A stretch of DNA of 64,000 nt. It comes from VRUE01 sp963702575. Its GTDB lineage: Bacteria; Actinomycetota; Thermoleophilia; Solirubrobacterales; 70-9. Made by a program: the position numbers and the translations under genes. The stretch's first letter is position 1; each line of letters begins with the position of its first letter. Of this stretch, positions 29,077 to 38,054 are shown in pieces. Location: NCBI GenBank assembly GCA_963702575.1, contig CAVPCU010000003.1, positions 124,001 through 188,000 of the forward strand. The letters are read 5' to 3'. The notes under the pieces were generated by a model, which searched no databases, was not told the DNA's origin, and saw only the letters and a list, made by a program, of their open reading frames with translations.

Positions 29077-29457
29077 ATGGCCGACCCCCAGTTGAAAGAG
29101 AAGGTCGAGGAGCTGATCGCCGCCAACCCGGTACTGCTCTTCATGAAAGGCACGCCGGAGATGCCGCGCTGCGGCTTCTCGATGCGGGTCGTGCAGGTGC
29201 TCGACTCGCTGGACGTCGAGTACGGCGCGATCGACGTGCTGCCGGCGCTGCAGCCGCTGCGCGAGGTGACCGCCGAGATCTCCGAGTGGCAGACCTTCCC
29301 CCAGCTCTACGTCAACGGCGAGCTGATCGGCGGGGCCGACATCGTCGAGGAGATGTTCGACTCCGGCGAGCTGGCCGAGGCGCTCGGCGTCGAGCAGCCG
29401 GCCGCGGCCGCGGCCCAGCAGCCTCCGGCGCAGTCGCCGCCGCTGCAGATCGAGTAG
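29077..29457 (+). CDS. Monothiol glutaredoxin (Grx4/GrxD type)
   Basis: 126 residues. CGFS active site at 32-35 with K24 in LFMKGTPEMPRCGFS, then WQTFPQLYVNGELIGGADI for glutathione binding. It carries [2Fe-2S] clusters and pairs with BolA. The tail is Ala/Gln/Pro-rich (AAAAAQQPPAQSPP), longer than usual. ATG 29077 is preferred to GTG 29071. The residues between V38 and the WQTFPQ motif (VLDSLDVEYGAIDVLPA) fit the family. Confidence 0.92.
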   Translation: MADPQLKEKVEELIAANPVLLFMKGTPEMPRCGFSMRVVQVLDSLDVEYGAIDVLPALQPLREVTAEISEWQTFPQLYVNGELIGGADIVEEMFDSGELAEALGVEQPAAAAAQQPPAQSPPLQIE

Positions 29458-29832
29458 CTAGACCGCCGCGGTCTCGGCAGCGTCGTCTTTCACCTGGAAA
29501 GACGAGCCGCAGCCGCAGGCCGCGACGACGTTCGGGTTGTTGACCTGGAAGCCCGCGCCCTGCAGGCCCTCGACGTAGTCGACCTCCGAGCCGAAGACGA
29601 ACTGCATGCTGACCTTGTCGACGACGACGGCGACGCCGTCGACCTCGAAGACATGGTCGTCGTCCTTCGGCCGGTCGAACGCCAGCGCGTACTGGAAGCC
29701 CGAGCAGCCGCCGCCGCGGACGGCGACGCGCAGCGCCTGCTCCCCGGAGCCCTCCTGGCCGCCGAGCAGCTCGCCGATCTTCGCCGCCGCCTTCTCGGTG
29801 AGGGCGATTGCCTCTTTGGAATCCTCGGTCAC
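29458..29832 (-). CDS. A-type Fe-S cluster carrier (IscA/ErpA family)
   Basis: 124 residues. The three conserved cysteines are present: GGGCSGFQY and CGCGSSF. It delivers Fe-S clusters to apoproteins. Convergent with the glutaredoxin gene; the stop codons are adjacent. Together with BolA and glutaredoxin this makes an Fe-S trafficking set. Confidence 0.9.
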   Translation of the reverse strand: MTEDSKEAIALTEKAAAKIGELLGGQEGSGEQALRVAVRGGGCSGFQYALAFDRPKDDDHVFEVDGVAVVVDKVSMQFVFGSEVDYVEGLQGAGFQVNNPNVVAACGCGSSFQVKDDAAETAAV

Positions 29833-29893
29833 TTCACAAAGTGTAGCGACGGGTGCCGGCGGGGCGTCCCCGGTCTGACAGACTTAGCCGGCC

Positions 29894-30769
29894 TTGAGCT
29901 CCGCCCCGCCCACCGCCGTCGTCTGCGACACGACGGCCTACCTCCCGGATGCGCTGATCGCCGAGTACGGCATCGAGCGGATCAGCCTCTACGTCTCGGT
30001 CGACGGCCACCAGGAGGCCGAGAGCGAGATCTCCGACTTCACCGGCTTCTATGAGCGACTGCGGGCCTCCGAAAGCGGGGCGACGACCTCCCAGCCCTCG
30101 ATCGGCGACTTCGCCTCGGTCTACGAGCCGCTGCTCGACGCCGGCCGCGAGGTCGTCTCGGTCCACATCTCCTCCGGCATCTCCGGCACCTTCGAGGCCG
30201 CCGGCCAGGCGCGCGACCGGCTGATCGCCGAGGGCAAGGGGGGCGAGCGCATTCACCTCTTCGACTCGAGCTCGGCCTGCGGCGGAACCGGCCTCTGCGC
30301 GCTGGCCGCCGCGGCCGCGGCGAGGGGCGGCGCCGACGGAGCGGCGGCGCTCGCCCGTGCCAAGCAGGCGCGCGAGGAGCTGAAGATGTGGTTCGCGATC
30401 GACACCCTCGAGTACCTGCGCCGCGGCGGGCGGATCGGCGGCGCCGCCGCCTGGATCGGCAGTGCGCTGAAGATCAAGCCGATCCTCACGCTCGAGGAGG
30501 AGATCACCCCGGTCGAACGCGTCCGCACCCGCGCCCGTTCGATCGAGCGCCTGCGCGGCTACGCCCGCGAGCGCCACGAGTCGGGCCTCGACGCCTGGGT
30601 CGTCCAGTACATCCGCGACGAGGAGGCGGCCAACGCCCTGGCCGACGAGTGCCGCGAGATCTTCGGCTGCGAGCCCGCCTTTATCTCCGAGGTCGGCCCG
30701 GTGATCGGCGCCCACGTCGGCCCCGGCCTGCTCGGCGTCGGCAGCGTCACCAAAGCCGTCCTCAGCTGA
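29894..30769 (+). CDS. DegV-family fatty-acid-binding protein
   Basis: 291 residues. The DegV fold motifs are VVCDTTAYLP at the N-terminus, SVHISSGISGTFEAA in the lipid-carboxylate site, and TLEYLRRGGRIGG with the ALKIKPILTLEEE segment. Such proteins bind fatty acids and can serve as FakB partners for fatty-acid kinase. Start TTG 29894 gives MSSAPPTAVVCDTTAY; no better start is nearby. It ends in a hairpin shared with the convergent regulator gene. Confidence 0.88.
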   Translation: MSSAPPTAVVCDTTAYLPDALIAEYGIERISLYVSVDGHQEAESEISDFTGFYERLRASESGATTSQPSIGDFASVYEPLLDAGREVVSVHISSGISGTFEAAGQARDRLIAEGKGGERIHLFDSSSACGGTGLCALAAAAAARGGADGAAALARAKQAREELKMWFAIDTLEYLRRGGRIGGAAAWIGSALKIKPILTLEEEITPVERVRTRARSIERLRGYARERHESGLDAWVVQYIRDEEAANALADECREIFGCEPAFISEVGPVIGAHVGPGLLGVGSVTKAVLS

Positions 30770-30787
30770 CCCCCGAGCGGGTCAGCT
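30764..30787. terminator. Bidirectional hairpin spanning two convergent stop codons
   Basis: AGCTGACCC-CCGAGC-GGGTCAGCT, perfect 9-bp arms. The left arm contains the degV TGA and the right arm contains the regulator's TGA on the other strand. No U-run. Likely a two-way terminator. Confidence 0.6.
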
Positions 30788-31791
30788 CGAGAAGACGACG
30801 GAGTCGACGAGCAGGTCGTGCAGGCCGTGGACGACGCTGCGGACGAACCCGCGATCGCCGCCGATGCGAAGGCTGTCGGCGCTGCGCTCGACCAGGGCGT
30901 CGAGCCATCCCGCCGAGGAGCCGAGCGCCCAGTTGCGCGGGCTGGCCTCGACCCGCGACACGCACGAGGCGACCCGTCCCCGGTCGACCGCCAGCTCGAC
31001 CCCGGCCAGGCGGCGCTCGCCGTCGCGAGTCTCGGCCATCAGGTGGCACACCCCGTCGGCGCGCGCCGGCAGCACCAGCTTCGGCGTCACCAGCATGAAG
31101 GTCGCCTCGATGTCGATCGGCGCCAGCGGCGGGGTCTCGTCGGGGAGATGGCGGCGCTCGAACCGCGCCGCGGCGGAGATCGGGCCGACGCCGCGGCGGC
31201 CCCACTCGGTGACCCCGAACGGGTTCCCCTCGCCCTCCTCCTCGACCGGTTCGACCAGCCCGGTCGCCCGCAGGCCGGAGAGGCGCCGCTCGATCGCCGG
31301 ATAGCTGAGCGCGCCGATCAGCCGGTCGAGCTGAGTCAGCGAGAGCGGACGGGCGGCGAAGGCGCGCAGCATCGTCGACTGCCAGCCGCCGGCCAGCGCC
31401 CTGACCGTGCCCTTCGCCGCCTCGCTGCCGAGGGGCACCGGGCCCTGCGGAGCGGAGGCCAGCCAGGCCTCCAGCACGTGGGTGACGAGCAACAGCTCAC
31501 GCCCCATCTCGGTCAGGCCGTTCTCGACCGAGCCGGGCGCGCCGCCCGGGGGCGCCGCTCGATCGCGCCGAGCTCGGCCAGGTTGCTCAAATGCCCGCGC
31601 AGGGTCGTCTGCGCCGGCCCGCCGAGGCGGGCGCGAAGCTCCGCCAACGGCATCGGCCCGTCCTCGAGCGCCTTCAGGATCAACCCGTTCAGCGGGACGA
31701 CAAGCAGCTCGAGCGTGCGCCCGGCCGACCGCGTCCCCTTGCTTCTCGATGCCTCTGCGACCTCCACGGTTCTCGCCCTGGGACTACCCAA
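30782..31791 (-). CDS. Winged-helix regulator, twin-domain type, paralogue (one frame break)
   Basis: Paralogue of the regulator at 13351-14388: LNGLILKALEDGPMPLAELR ... TTLRGHLSNLAELGAIERR, then STMLRAFAARPLSLTQLDRL and the same C-terminal domain. The frame breaks near 31548 in a C-run (CGGCGCCCCCGGGC); one missing C would restore ...ERRPPGGAPGSVENGLTEMG. The start is near 31791 (TTG) or GTG 31767. Convergent with degV. Target unknown. Confidence 0.75.
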
Positions 31792-31816
31792 GGTTCCTAA
31801 ACCGATAACCCGTTCT

Positions 31817-32068
31817 TCAGCCGCGGCGGCGCAGGGCCAGCAGGCCGCCGATCGCGAAGCCGGCGATCGCGGCGCCGACGATCAGCTGCGAGCGGTGCTC
31901 GCGAACCTGGCGGCGCCAGTCGGTCAGCTCGGCGACCCTGCCGCGCAGGGCCTCGACCGAGCGGCCGAGCTGCTGGCGTTCGACCTCGATGTCGCGGCGG
32001 ATCTGCTCCGGGCTGCGACCGGGCAGGCCGGCGCTCGAGGGACGGGCGGGCTCGGGCACCGAGCTCAC
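31817..32068 (-). CDS. DUF3618-type small membrane protein
   Basis: 83 residues. The coiled N-terminal region RSPEQIRRDIEVERQQLGRS matches the DUF3618 pattern, followed by one C-terminal membrane segment (LIVGAAIAGFAIGGLLALRR). GTG 32068 overlaps the stop of the holin-X-like gene (GTGA). The three genes 32648 to 31817 form an envelope-associated operon often seen together in actinobacteria. Confidence 0.75.
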   Translation of the reverse strand: MSSVPEPARPSSAGLPGRSPEQIRRDIEVERQQLGRSVEALRGRVAELTDWRRQVREHRSQLIVGAAIAGFAIGGLLALRRRG

Positions 32069-32511
32069 GAGCCGCTCCCCTCCCCTTCGAGCACCGACCT
32101 GGTCCGCTTCGCCTCCTCGATCGCCTGCTCGGGCACCGGCGGGGCGCCGGCCCGCACGGCGCGGTAGGCGACCAGGCCGGCGAGTGCGGCGATCAGCAGG
32201 AAGAGGCCGGCCTCGATGAAGAAGCCGGGCCAGGTCTTGCCGTCGAAGACCTCTTCGTTCAGCAGCCAGGCGATCCCCTCCATGACGAGGATCAGCGCGA
32301 GGAAGGCGAAGGTGCCGGCGGCGACGCCGACCACTGAGCCGCGCAGGATGCTGCCGACTTTCTGGCTGACCTCGGCTTTGGCGAGCTCGAACTCCTCGCG
32401 GATCAGCAGCGAGGTCTTTTCGGAGACGTCGAAGACCAGCTCGGTGACCGACCTGCGGTCCTCCTGCGGGCCGCCGGGCGGCTCCTGGGGCTGGGTGGGA
32501 TCGACGGCCAC
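32065..32511 (-). CDS. Actinobacterial holin-X / phage-holin-like family membrane protein
   Basis: 148 residues. Residues ~20-60 (VTELVFDVSEKTSLLIREEF ... KVGSILRGSVVG) match the putative Actinobacterial Holin-X/DUF1469 pattern, with two membrane segments at ~62-85 and ~98-118 and a charged tail. Despite the name, members are chromosomal and of unknown role. GTG 32511. Confidence 0.75.
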   Translation of the reverse strand: MAVDPTQPQEPPGGPQEDRRSVTELVFDVSEKTSLLIREEFELAKAEVSQKVGSILRGSVVGVAAGTFAFLALILVMEGIAWLLNEEVFDGKTWPGFFIEAGLFLLIAALAGLVAYRAVRAGAPPVPEQAIEEAKRTRSVLEGEGSGS

Positions 32512-32513
32512 GC

Positions 32514-32648
32514 CTACTCCGGCGGCTCCTCGTCGAAGACCCGGCGCCAGACGAACGCGGCAAGCCGCGCGGCGGCGATGCTGGCGAGCGCGCTGCTGGC
32601 TGCGAGCAGGCCGCTCCAGGCCAACCGTTTGACCAACTCGTTCTCCAT
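32514..32648 (-). CDS. DUF4235-like small membrane protein, 44 residues
   Basis: Starts MENELVKRLAWSGLLAAS and ends FVWRRVFDEEPPE. One hydrophobic segment followed by the RRxFxEEPPE ending seen in DUF4235-type proteins that accompany holin-X and DUF3618 genes. It ends 2 bases before the start codon of the holin-X-like gene. Short, but motif and context agree. Confidence 0.65.
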   Translation of the reverse strand: MENELVKRLAWSGLLAASSALASIAAARLAAFVWRRVFDEEPPE

Positions 32649-32662
32649 GGCGCCGACCTTAC

Positions 32663-33274
32663 CTACCGCGGCTCGAGACCGTCGCAGATCGTCGCCGTGA
32701 CAAGACTCTTTGCCTGCTCGAAGTCGGTGTCGGAGGCCGGGATCAGCTCGAAGATCCAGCCCGAGAGGAGCTGCTCGATCGCGCCATAAAAGGCCATCGA
32801 GGCGAAGGCCGGGTCGATGTCGCCGCGGAAGTCGCCCGACTCCTGCCCCTCGGCGACGATCCTCGCGATCGAGTCGTAGGCGCGGCGGATCTCGGCCAGG
32901 TGGGTGCGGCCGAACGAGTTGGCCGCCCGCGTCACCTCGACGATGATCACCTTCATCAGCTCAGGGTTGTGGCGATAGGACTCGACGATGAAGCCGGCGG
33001 CCGCCTCGAGCTTCGCCCGCGGCGTCAGCTCGGTGCTGGCGTCGGCCTCGTCGATCGCCGCGAGGAGCAGCGACCAGCGCTCGCTGAAGAGCTCGTTCAG
33101 CACCTCGTCCTTGGACTTGAAGTAGTGGTAGACGAGGCCGTAGGCGACGCCGGCCTCGTCGGCGATGTCGGCGACCCGGGTCGAGTGGAAGCCCTGGCGG
33201 GCGAAGACGCGGATCGCCGCATCGAGGATCTGGCGCCGCTTGTCGATCGCCGGCGCCGCCTTCGAGCTGGCCAT
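32663..33274 (-). CDS. TetR-family transcriptional regulator
   Basis: 203 residues with N-terminal HTH RRQILDAAIRVFARQGFHST and VADIADEAGVAYGLVYHYF, then a helical ligand domain of the fatty-acyl type (MAFYGAIEQLLSGWIFELI). It overlaps the nitrilase gene stop by one base (TGATG) and is co-transcribed with it. The palindrome at 34128-34143 upstream of the pair is its likely operator. Confidence 0.9.
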   Translation of the reverse strand: MASSKAAPAIDKRRQILDAAIRVFARQGFHSTRVADIADEAGVAYGLVYHYFKSKDEVLNELFSERWSLLLAAIDEADASTELTPRAKLEAAAGFIVESYRHNPELMKVIIVEVTRAANSFGRTHLAEIRRAYDSIARIVAEGQESGDFRGDIDPAFASMAFYGAIEQLLSGWIFELIPASDTDFEQAKSLVTATICDGLEPR

Positions 33275-34122
33275 CAGCCGCGCATCTCCTGCATCTGGCT
33301 CCACGCGTAGACCTCGGGGCGGCGGTTGGCGAGCGAGGGCAGCTCTTCGCGCATCTTCTCCTGCACCCCGAAGTCGAGGTCGGCGGCGGCGAAGCACTCG
33401 CCGTCGGCGGCCTGCGCCAACAGCCTGCCCCAGGGATCGACGATCGCCGAGTGCCCATAGGAGCTGTAGTGGGGCGGCGCCTCGCCGACCTGGTTGGGGG
33501 CGAGGACGAAGAGCTCGTTCTCGATCGCCCGGGCGCGCAAAAGCACCTCCCAGTGGTCGCGGCCGGTGGCGAGCGTGAAGGCGGAGGGAATCGCGATCAT
33601 GTCGACGCCGCGCACCGCCAGCGCCCGGTAGAGCTCGGGGAAGCGTAGGTCGTAGCAAACGGTCAAGCCGATGCGGACGTAGCCGATCCGGTCGCTGACC
33701 GCGGTGCCCTCGACTATCTCGCTGCCGGCCTGCTCGTGCTCGGACTCGCGGTAGGCGACGCCGCCAGCATCGACGTCGAAGAGGTGGATCTTGCGGTAGA
33801 CGGCGAGATCCTCGCCGGCGGGGCCGATCAGGACCGAGGTGTTGAACGCCCTGCCGCCGTCCTCGGCCCGCTCGGCGATGCTGCCGGCAAGCAGGTGGAC
33901 GCCGAGCTCGCGCGCCCAGCCGCGGGCCGCGGCGAGGCTGGGGCCATCGAGCGGCTCCGCCGCGGCCGCCATCTCCTCCCCGGCGGCGAGCAGGTTCCAC
34001 TTCTCGGGCAGGGCGATCAGGTCGGCGCCGTCGGCCGCGGCCGCGCGGACGAGGCGCTCTGCGCTCGCCAGGTTGCGGGCCTTGTCCCCGTTGGAGTTGA
34101 GTTGGATTGCGGCTACGCGCAT
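33274..34122 (-). CDS. Carbon-nitrogen hydrolase (nitrilase superfamily)
   Basis: 282 residues. The catalytic triad is visible: E40 (ALPEKWN), K111 (YRKIHLFD) and C156 (TVCYDLRFPELYR). It resembles the Nit1/Nit2 or omega-amidase branch (deaminated glutathione amidase and relatives), which cleaves amides of small dicarboxylates; the exact substrate cannot be read from sequence. Operon with the TetR gene. Confidence 0.88.
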   Translation of the reverse strand: MRVAAIQLNSNGDKARNLASAERLVRAAAADGADLIALPEKWNLLAAGEEMAAAAEPLDGPSLAAARGWARELGVHLLAGSIAERAEDGGRAFNTSVLIGPAGEDLAVYRKIHLFDVDAGGVAYRESEHEQAGSEIVEGTAVSDRIGYVRIGLTVCYDLRFPELYRALAVRGVDMIAIPSAFTLATGRDHWEVLLRARAIENELFVLAPNQVGEAPPHYSSYGHSAIVDPWGRLLAQAADGECFAAADLDFGVQEKMREELPSLANRRPEVYAWSQMQEMRG

Positions 34123-34127
34123 CGGCT

Positions 34128-34143
34128 GATTGACCAGTCAATC
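34128..34143. promoter_or_regulatory. Palindromic operator between nitrilase-TetR and cyclase-ATPase genes
   Basis: GATTGAC-CA-GTCAATC, perfect 7-bp arms, 6 bases from the nitrilase start and 47 bases before the divergent GTG at 34190. It fits autoregulation by the adjacent TetR and possible control of the divergent gene. Confidence 0.6.
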
Positions 34144-34189
34144 GGTTCCGGCCAGTATAGGTGCACCCGGGGCGTACGATTGGGGATGC

Positions 34190-37100
34190 GTGAGCAATGA
34201 GGAGCGCATCGAGTTCGACGGCGAGCGCAAGCAGGTCACCGTGCTCTTCGCCGACGTACAAGGCTCGATGGACCTGGCCGAGCAGCACGACGCCGAGCAG
34301 TGGCGACGGATCATGCAGCGCTTCTTCTCGATCCTCGCCGACGACGTGCACCGCTTCGAGGGGACCGTCGACAAATTCACCGGCGACGGGATCATGGCCG
34401 TGTTCGGCGCGCCGATCGCCCACGAGGACCACGCGCGGCGCGCCTGCTACGCGGCGCTGCGGATGCTCGACGACATCTCCGAGTACGCCGCCGAGCTGCG
34501 CCGCAGCGAGGGCCTGAGCTTCTCGACCCGGATCGGGATCAACTCCGGCGAGGTGATCGCGGGGGCGATCGGCGAGGGTGGCGATGCCGGTTACACGGCG
34601 ATCGGCCACACGGTCGGGCTGGCGCAGCGGATGGAGGCACTGGCCGAGCCGGGCAAGGCCTACCTGACCGAGGCCGCGGCCGAGTTGGCGCACGGCTTCC
34701 TCGAGCTCGACGACCTCGGCGAGTTCGAGATCAAGGGCGCCAGCCAACCGGTTCGCGTCTTCGAGCTGGCCGGCGTCGGCTCGGCCCGCTCACGGCTCGA
34801 CCTCTCGCGCGAGCGCGGCTTCTCGCGCTTCGTCGGCCGTGCCGAGGAGATCGCGGCCCTCGAGCGTGCGCTCGAGCGGGCCAAGGCCGGCGAGGGCGCC
34901 GCGGTCGGCATCGTCGCCGAGGCCGGCGTCGGCAAGAGCCGCCTCTGCAACGAGTTCGCCGGGCGCTGCCGGGCGGAGGGCATCGAGGTCTTCGAGTGCC
35001 AGGGCCAGGCCCACGCCCGCGACGTCCCCTTCATGCCGGTGCTGCAGATGCTGCGCTCTTACTTCGGGATCGCCGACGGCGACGCCGAGCGGATCGTGCG
35101 CGAGAAGATCGCCGGGCGGGCGCTGCTGCTCGACCCCACCTTCGCCGAGGACCTGCCGGTGCTCTTCGACTTCCTCGGCGTCCCCGACTCCGACCACCCC
35201 CTGCCCCAGCTCAGCGCCGAGGCGCGCAACCGGGCGCTGCGCGGCGTCGTCTGCAAGCTGATCAGGGCGCCGCGGCGGCGCGAGCCGATCGTCACCATGG
35301 TCGAGGATCTGCACTGGATCGACGAGGCGAGCGGGGTCCTGCTGGGCGAACTGCTCGGCTCGGTTGAGGGGACCCAGACGCTGGCGATCGTCAACTTCCG
35401 GCCCGAGTACGCGCCGCCCGCGGCCACGCCGCCGGACTACCACGAGATCTCGCTACAGCCCCTCGGGGCGGCGGACACGCGCGAGCTGCTGCGCGAGCTG
35501 GCGGGCGGGGACCCCTCGCTCGACGGCCTCGCCGAGCTGATCCACGAGCGCAGTGCCGGCAACCCGTTCTTCGTCGAGGAGATCGTCCGCTCGCTGGCCG
35601 AAGCCGGCAACCTCGAGGGCGAGCGCGGCGCCCACCGGCTGGCGCGGCCGGTCGATGGCGCGCGCGTCCCGACCAGCGTGCAGACCGTCCTCGCCGCGCG
35701 GATCGACCGGCTCGACCCGGGCGCGAAGCGGCTGCTGCAGGTCGCCTCGGTGGCGGACAAGGAGTTCGGCGAGCGCTCGCTCCACCTCACCGCCGGCCTC
35801 AGCCGCGAGGAGATCGACCCGCTGCTCTGCGACCTGACCGATGCCGGCTTCCTCTACGAAGCCGAGCTCTATCCCGAGCGCGTCTTCGCCTTCCGCCACC
35901 CGCTGACCCGCGAGGTGGCCTACGAAACCCAGCTGGCCGAGCAGCGCGCGGCGATCCATGCCGCGACCGCGCGGGCCCTGATCGAGCTGAACCCCGAGCG
36001 ACTCGAGGAGATGGCCGCGCTGATCGCCAACCACATGGAGCTCGGCGAAGAGCCGCGCGAGGCCGCGCGCTGGGCGGCGCGCGCCGCCCACTGGGCGGGC
36101 AGTAGCCGCCCCGGCGACGCGATGCGGCTTTGGCGCAAGGCGATGGAGCTGACCGAGCGGCTCGAGCAGGACGAGGAGGCCGAGGCGATGGCCGTGATGT
36201 CGCGACTGCTGCAGCTCGAGTTCGCCTGGCGACTGGGGATGGACCGCGAAGAGGAAGCCCGGCTGCGCACCGAGGCGGAGGAGATCGCGGCCCGCACCGG
36301 CGACCGGCACTCGCTGGCGCTGCTGAAGATGGCGACCGCCGTGCGGCCGGGGATGGGCCACGAGGCCGGGCACTGGCTGGCCGCGGTGGCGGAAACGATT
36401 CAGCTGGCAGACGAATCCGGCGACCTGAACCTGCGGGTCGCGCTCCGCGCCGCCTGCTCCTACGCCTTCCTCTGCGCCGGGCGCTTCGACGAGTTCGAAG
36501 CGGCACTGCGCGAGGTGCTCGACCTTACCGGCGGCAATCGCGGCACCGGAGCGGGCATCATCATCGGCAGCCCGGTCGCCTGGGCGACGATGGCGACCGG
36601 CCTGGCGCGGCGCGAGCGCGGCCGTCTGGAGGAGGCCGAAGAGCTGTTCGACGCGGCGCTGCGAATGGCCGAAGAGGACGGCGATCCGGAGATCGCGAGC
36701 TGGACCCGCAGCAACCAGGCGCTGATGCTGGCGATGCGCGGCGAAGCGGAGGCTGGCGTCGCCCTGGCGCGGCGCAACTGCGAGCTGACCGAACGGCTCG
36801 GCGACGTCTTCTCCCGCAGCCTCGCGCTCGCCAACCTCGGCGCCTGCCAACTCGCCGCCGAGGACTACACGGGGGCGCTCGAGTCGCTGGAGGAAGCGGA
36901 GGCGGTCTACCGGGCAGCGATGGACAACGGCGGCGAGATGGAGGCCTGGCGAGCCGCGCTGCGGGCCGAGGCGTTGACCGGCGTCGGCCGCGCCGAAGAG
37001 GCGATCGCGCTGGCCGAATGGGCCGCCGACGTCGCCGAGGAGCGAGGCATGCTCTGGTCGCTGCCGCTCGCCCTACTGACCGCCGGGCGAGCCCGGATCG

Positions 37101-37225
37101 CCGCCGGCCGCGAGGGCGCGCGCGAGGTGCTCGACCAGGCCGCGGCCGTTGCCGAAGGCACCGGCGCCGTGACGACGCTCGAGGCGATCGACGAAGAGCG
37201 CGACGCGATCGCCGCTACCCGGTGA
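34190..37225 (+). CDS. Class III adenylate cyclase-like domain + AAA ATPase + TPR regulator, 1011 residues
   Basis: Residues ~10-185 are a class III nucleotide cyclase domain (VTVLFADVQGSMDLAEQ, KFTGDGIMAVFGAP). Residues ~215-600 are an AAA-type ATPase with Walker A EAGVGKSR at ~243 and Walker B-like VTMVEDLHWIDEASGV. Residues ~640-1000 are TPR-like helical repeats. This is the large cyclase/ATPase/TPR architecture common in actinobacteria and thought to be signalling regulators. The start is set to GTG 34190 (VSNEERIEFDGERKQ); an in-frame start at 34130 would overlap the operator. The last 11 bases overlap the convergent SDR gene. Confidence 0.85.
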   Translation: MSNEERIEFDGERKQVTVLFADVQGSMDLAEQHDAEQWRRIMQRFFSILADDVHRFEGTVDKFTGDGIMAVFGAPIAHEDHARRACYAALRMLDDISEYAAELRRSEGLSFSTRIGINSGEVIAGAIGEGGDAGYTAIGHTVGLAQRMEALAEPGKAYLTEAAAELAHGFLELDDLGEFEIKGASQPVRVFELAGVGSARSRLDLSRERGFSRFVGRAEEIAALERALERAKAGEGAAVGIVAEAGVGKSRLCNEFAGRCRAEGIEVFECQGQAHARDVPFMPVLQMLRSYFGIADGDAERIVREKIAGRALLLDPTFAEDLPVLFDFLGVPDSDHPLPQLSAEARNRALRGVVCKLIRAPRRREPIVTMVEDLHWIDEASGVLLGELLGSVEGTQTLAIVNFRPEYAPPAATPPDYHEISLQPLGAADTRELLRELAGGDPSLDGLAELIHERSAGNPFFVEEIVRSLAEAGNLEGERGAHRLARPVDGARVPTSVQTVLAARIDRLDPGAKRLLQVASVADKEFGERSLHLTAGLSREEIDPLLCDLTDAGFLYEAELYPERVFAFRHPLTREVAYETQLAEQRAAIHAATARALIELNPERLEEMAALIANHMELGEEPREAARWAARAAHWAGSSRPGDAMRLWRKAMELTERLEQDEEAEAMAVMSRLLQLEFAWRLGMDREEEARLRTEAEEIAARTGDRHSLALLKMATAVRPGMGHEAGHWLAAVAETIQLADESGDLNLRVALRAACSYAFLCAGRFDEFEAALREVLDLTGGNRGTGAGIIIGSPVAWATMATGLARRERGRLEEAEELFDAALRMAEEDGDPEIASWTRSNQALMLAMRGEAEAGVALARRNCELTERLGDVFSRSLALANLGACQLAAEDYTGALESLEEAEAVYRAAMDNGGEMEAWRAALRAEALTGVGRAEEAIALAEWAADVAEERGMLWSLPLALLTAGRARIAAGREGAREVLDQAAAVAEGTGAVTTLEAIDEERDAIAATR

Positions 37226-38054
37226 CGCGGCGGACGATCCAGTCGACGAGGCGGTCCGGGAGGAACCTGGCGAGGAGCGCCTGGCCGCGGGCGTCGGCGC
37301 CGACCAGATACCGGGTGCGGGGACGGCGGGCGCTGAGAGCGTGCTCGACCGTCGCCGCGACCTTCTCCGGCGGGATGCCGCGTTCGCCCGTCTTCCGGGC
37401 CAGCTCGCGGCCGGACTCGATCGCCGCGCCGTAGAGGTCTGCGTGGCCATCGCCGGCGCGAGCGGCGATCGCGTCGACTTCGCGGTCGCCGCGCTCCCAG
37501 ATCGCGGTCGCGATCGAGCCCGGCTCGACTATCGAGACGGAGATTCCCCAGGGCCGCAGCTCCTGGCGGAAGACGTCGCCTACCGCCTCGAGGCCGAACT
37601 TGGCCGCGTGGTAGGCGCCGAACAGCGGGAAGGCCATCAGGCCGCCGATCGAGGTGATGAAGACGATCCGGCCGGGCGCGCGGCGGATCGCCGGCAGCAT
37701 CGCCTGCGTGACCGCGAGATGGGCAGTCAGATTGACCTCGATCTGGCGGCGGAAGTCCTCGATCGGCAGCGTCTCCAGCGGCCCGGGCACGGCGATGCCG
37801 GCGTTATTGACGAGGCCGTCGAGCCCGGCGGGGCCGACGCCCTCGTCGATCCGCGTCGCCGCGGCCGCGATCTGCCCGGCGTCGGTCACGTCGAGGATCA
37901 GCGGCACCAGCCGCTCCGACCCGGCCTCGCGCAACGACGCCGCGTCCTCCTCGCGGCGAACGCCGGCGAAGACCCGCCATCCCGAAGCGTCGAGCCGCAG
38001 CGCGGTGGCCCGACCGATGCCCGTCGACGCCCCCGTGACCAGAGCCGATCTCAT
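37215..38054 (-). CDS. Short-chain dehydrogenase/reductase
   Basis: 279 residues, classical SDR: TGASTGIG cofactor motif at 7-14, NNAG at ~83, catalytic S135, Y148, K152 (AYHAAKFG). It resembles retinol/hydroxysteroid-type oxidoreductases with a C-terminal extension. ATGA overlap with the MerR-like gene upstream, so co-transcribed with the acyl-CoA cluster. Substrate unknown. Confidence 0.88.
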   Translation of the reverse strand: MRSALVTGASTGIGRATALRLDASGWRVFAGVRREEDAASLREAGSERLVPLILDVTDAGQIAAAATRIDEGVGPAGLDGLVNNAGIAVPGPLETLPIEDFRRQIEVNLTAHLAVTQAMLPAIRRAPGRIVFITSIGGLMAFPLFGAYHAAKFGLEAVGDVFRQELRPWGISVSIVEPGSIATAIWERGDREVDAIAARAGDGHADLYGAAIESGRELARKTGERGIPPEKVAATVEHALSARRPRTRYLVGADARGQALLARFLPDRLVDWIVRRVTG

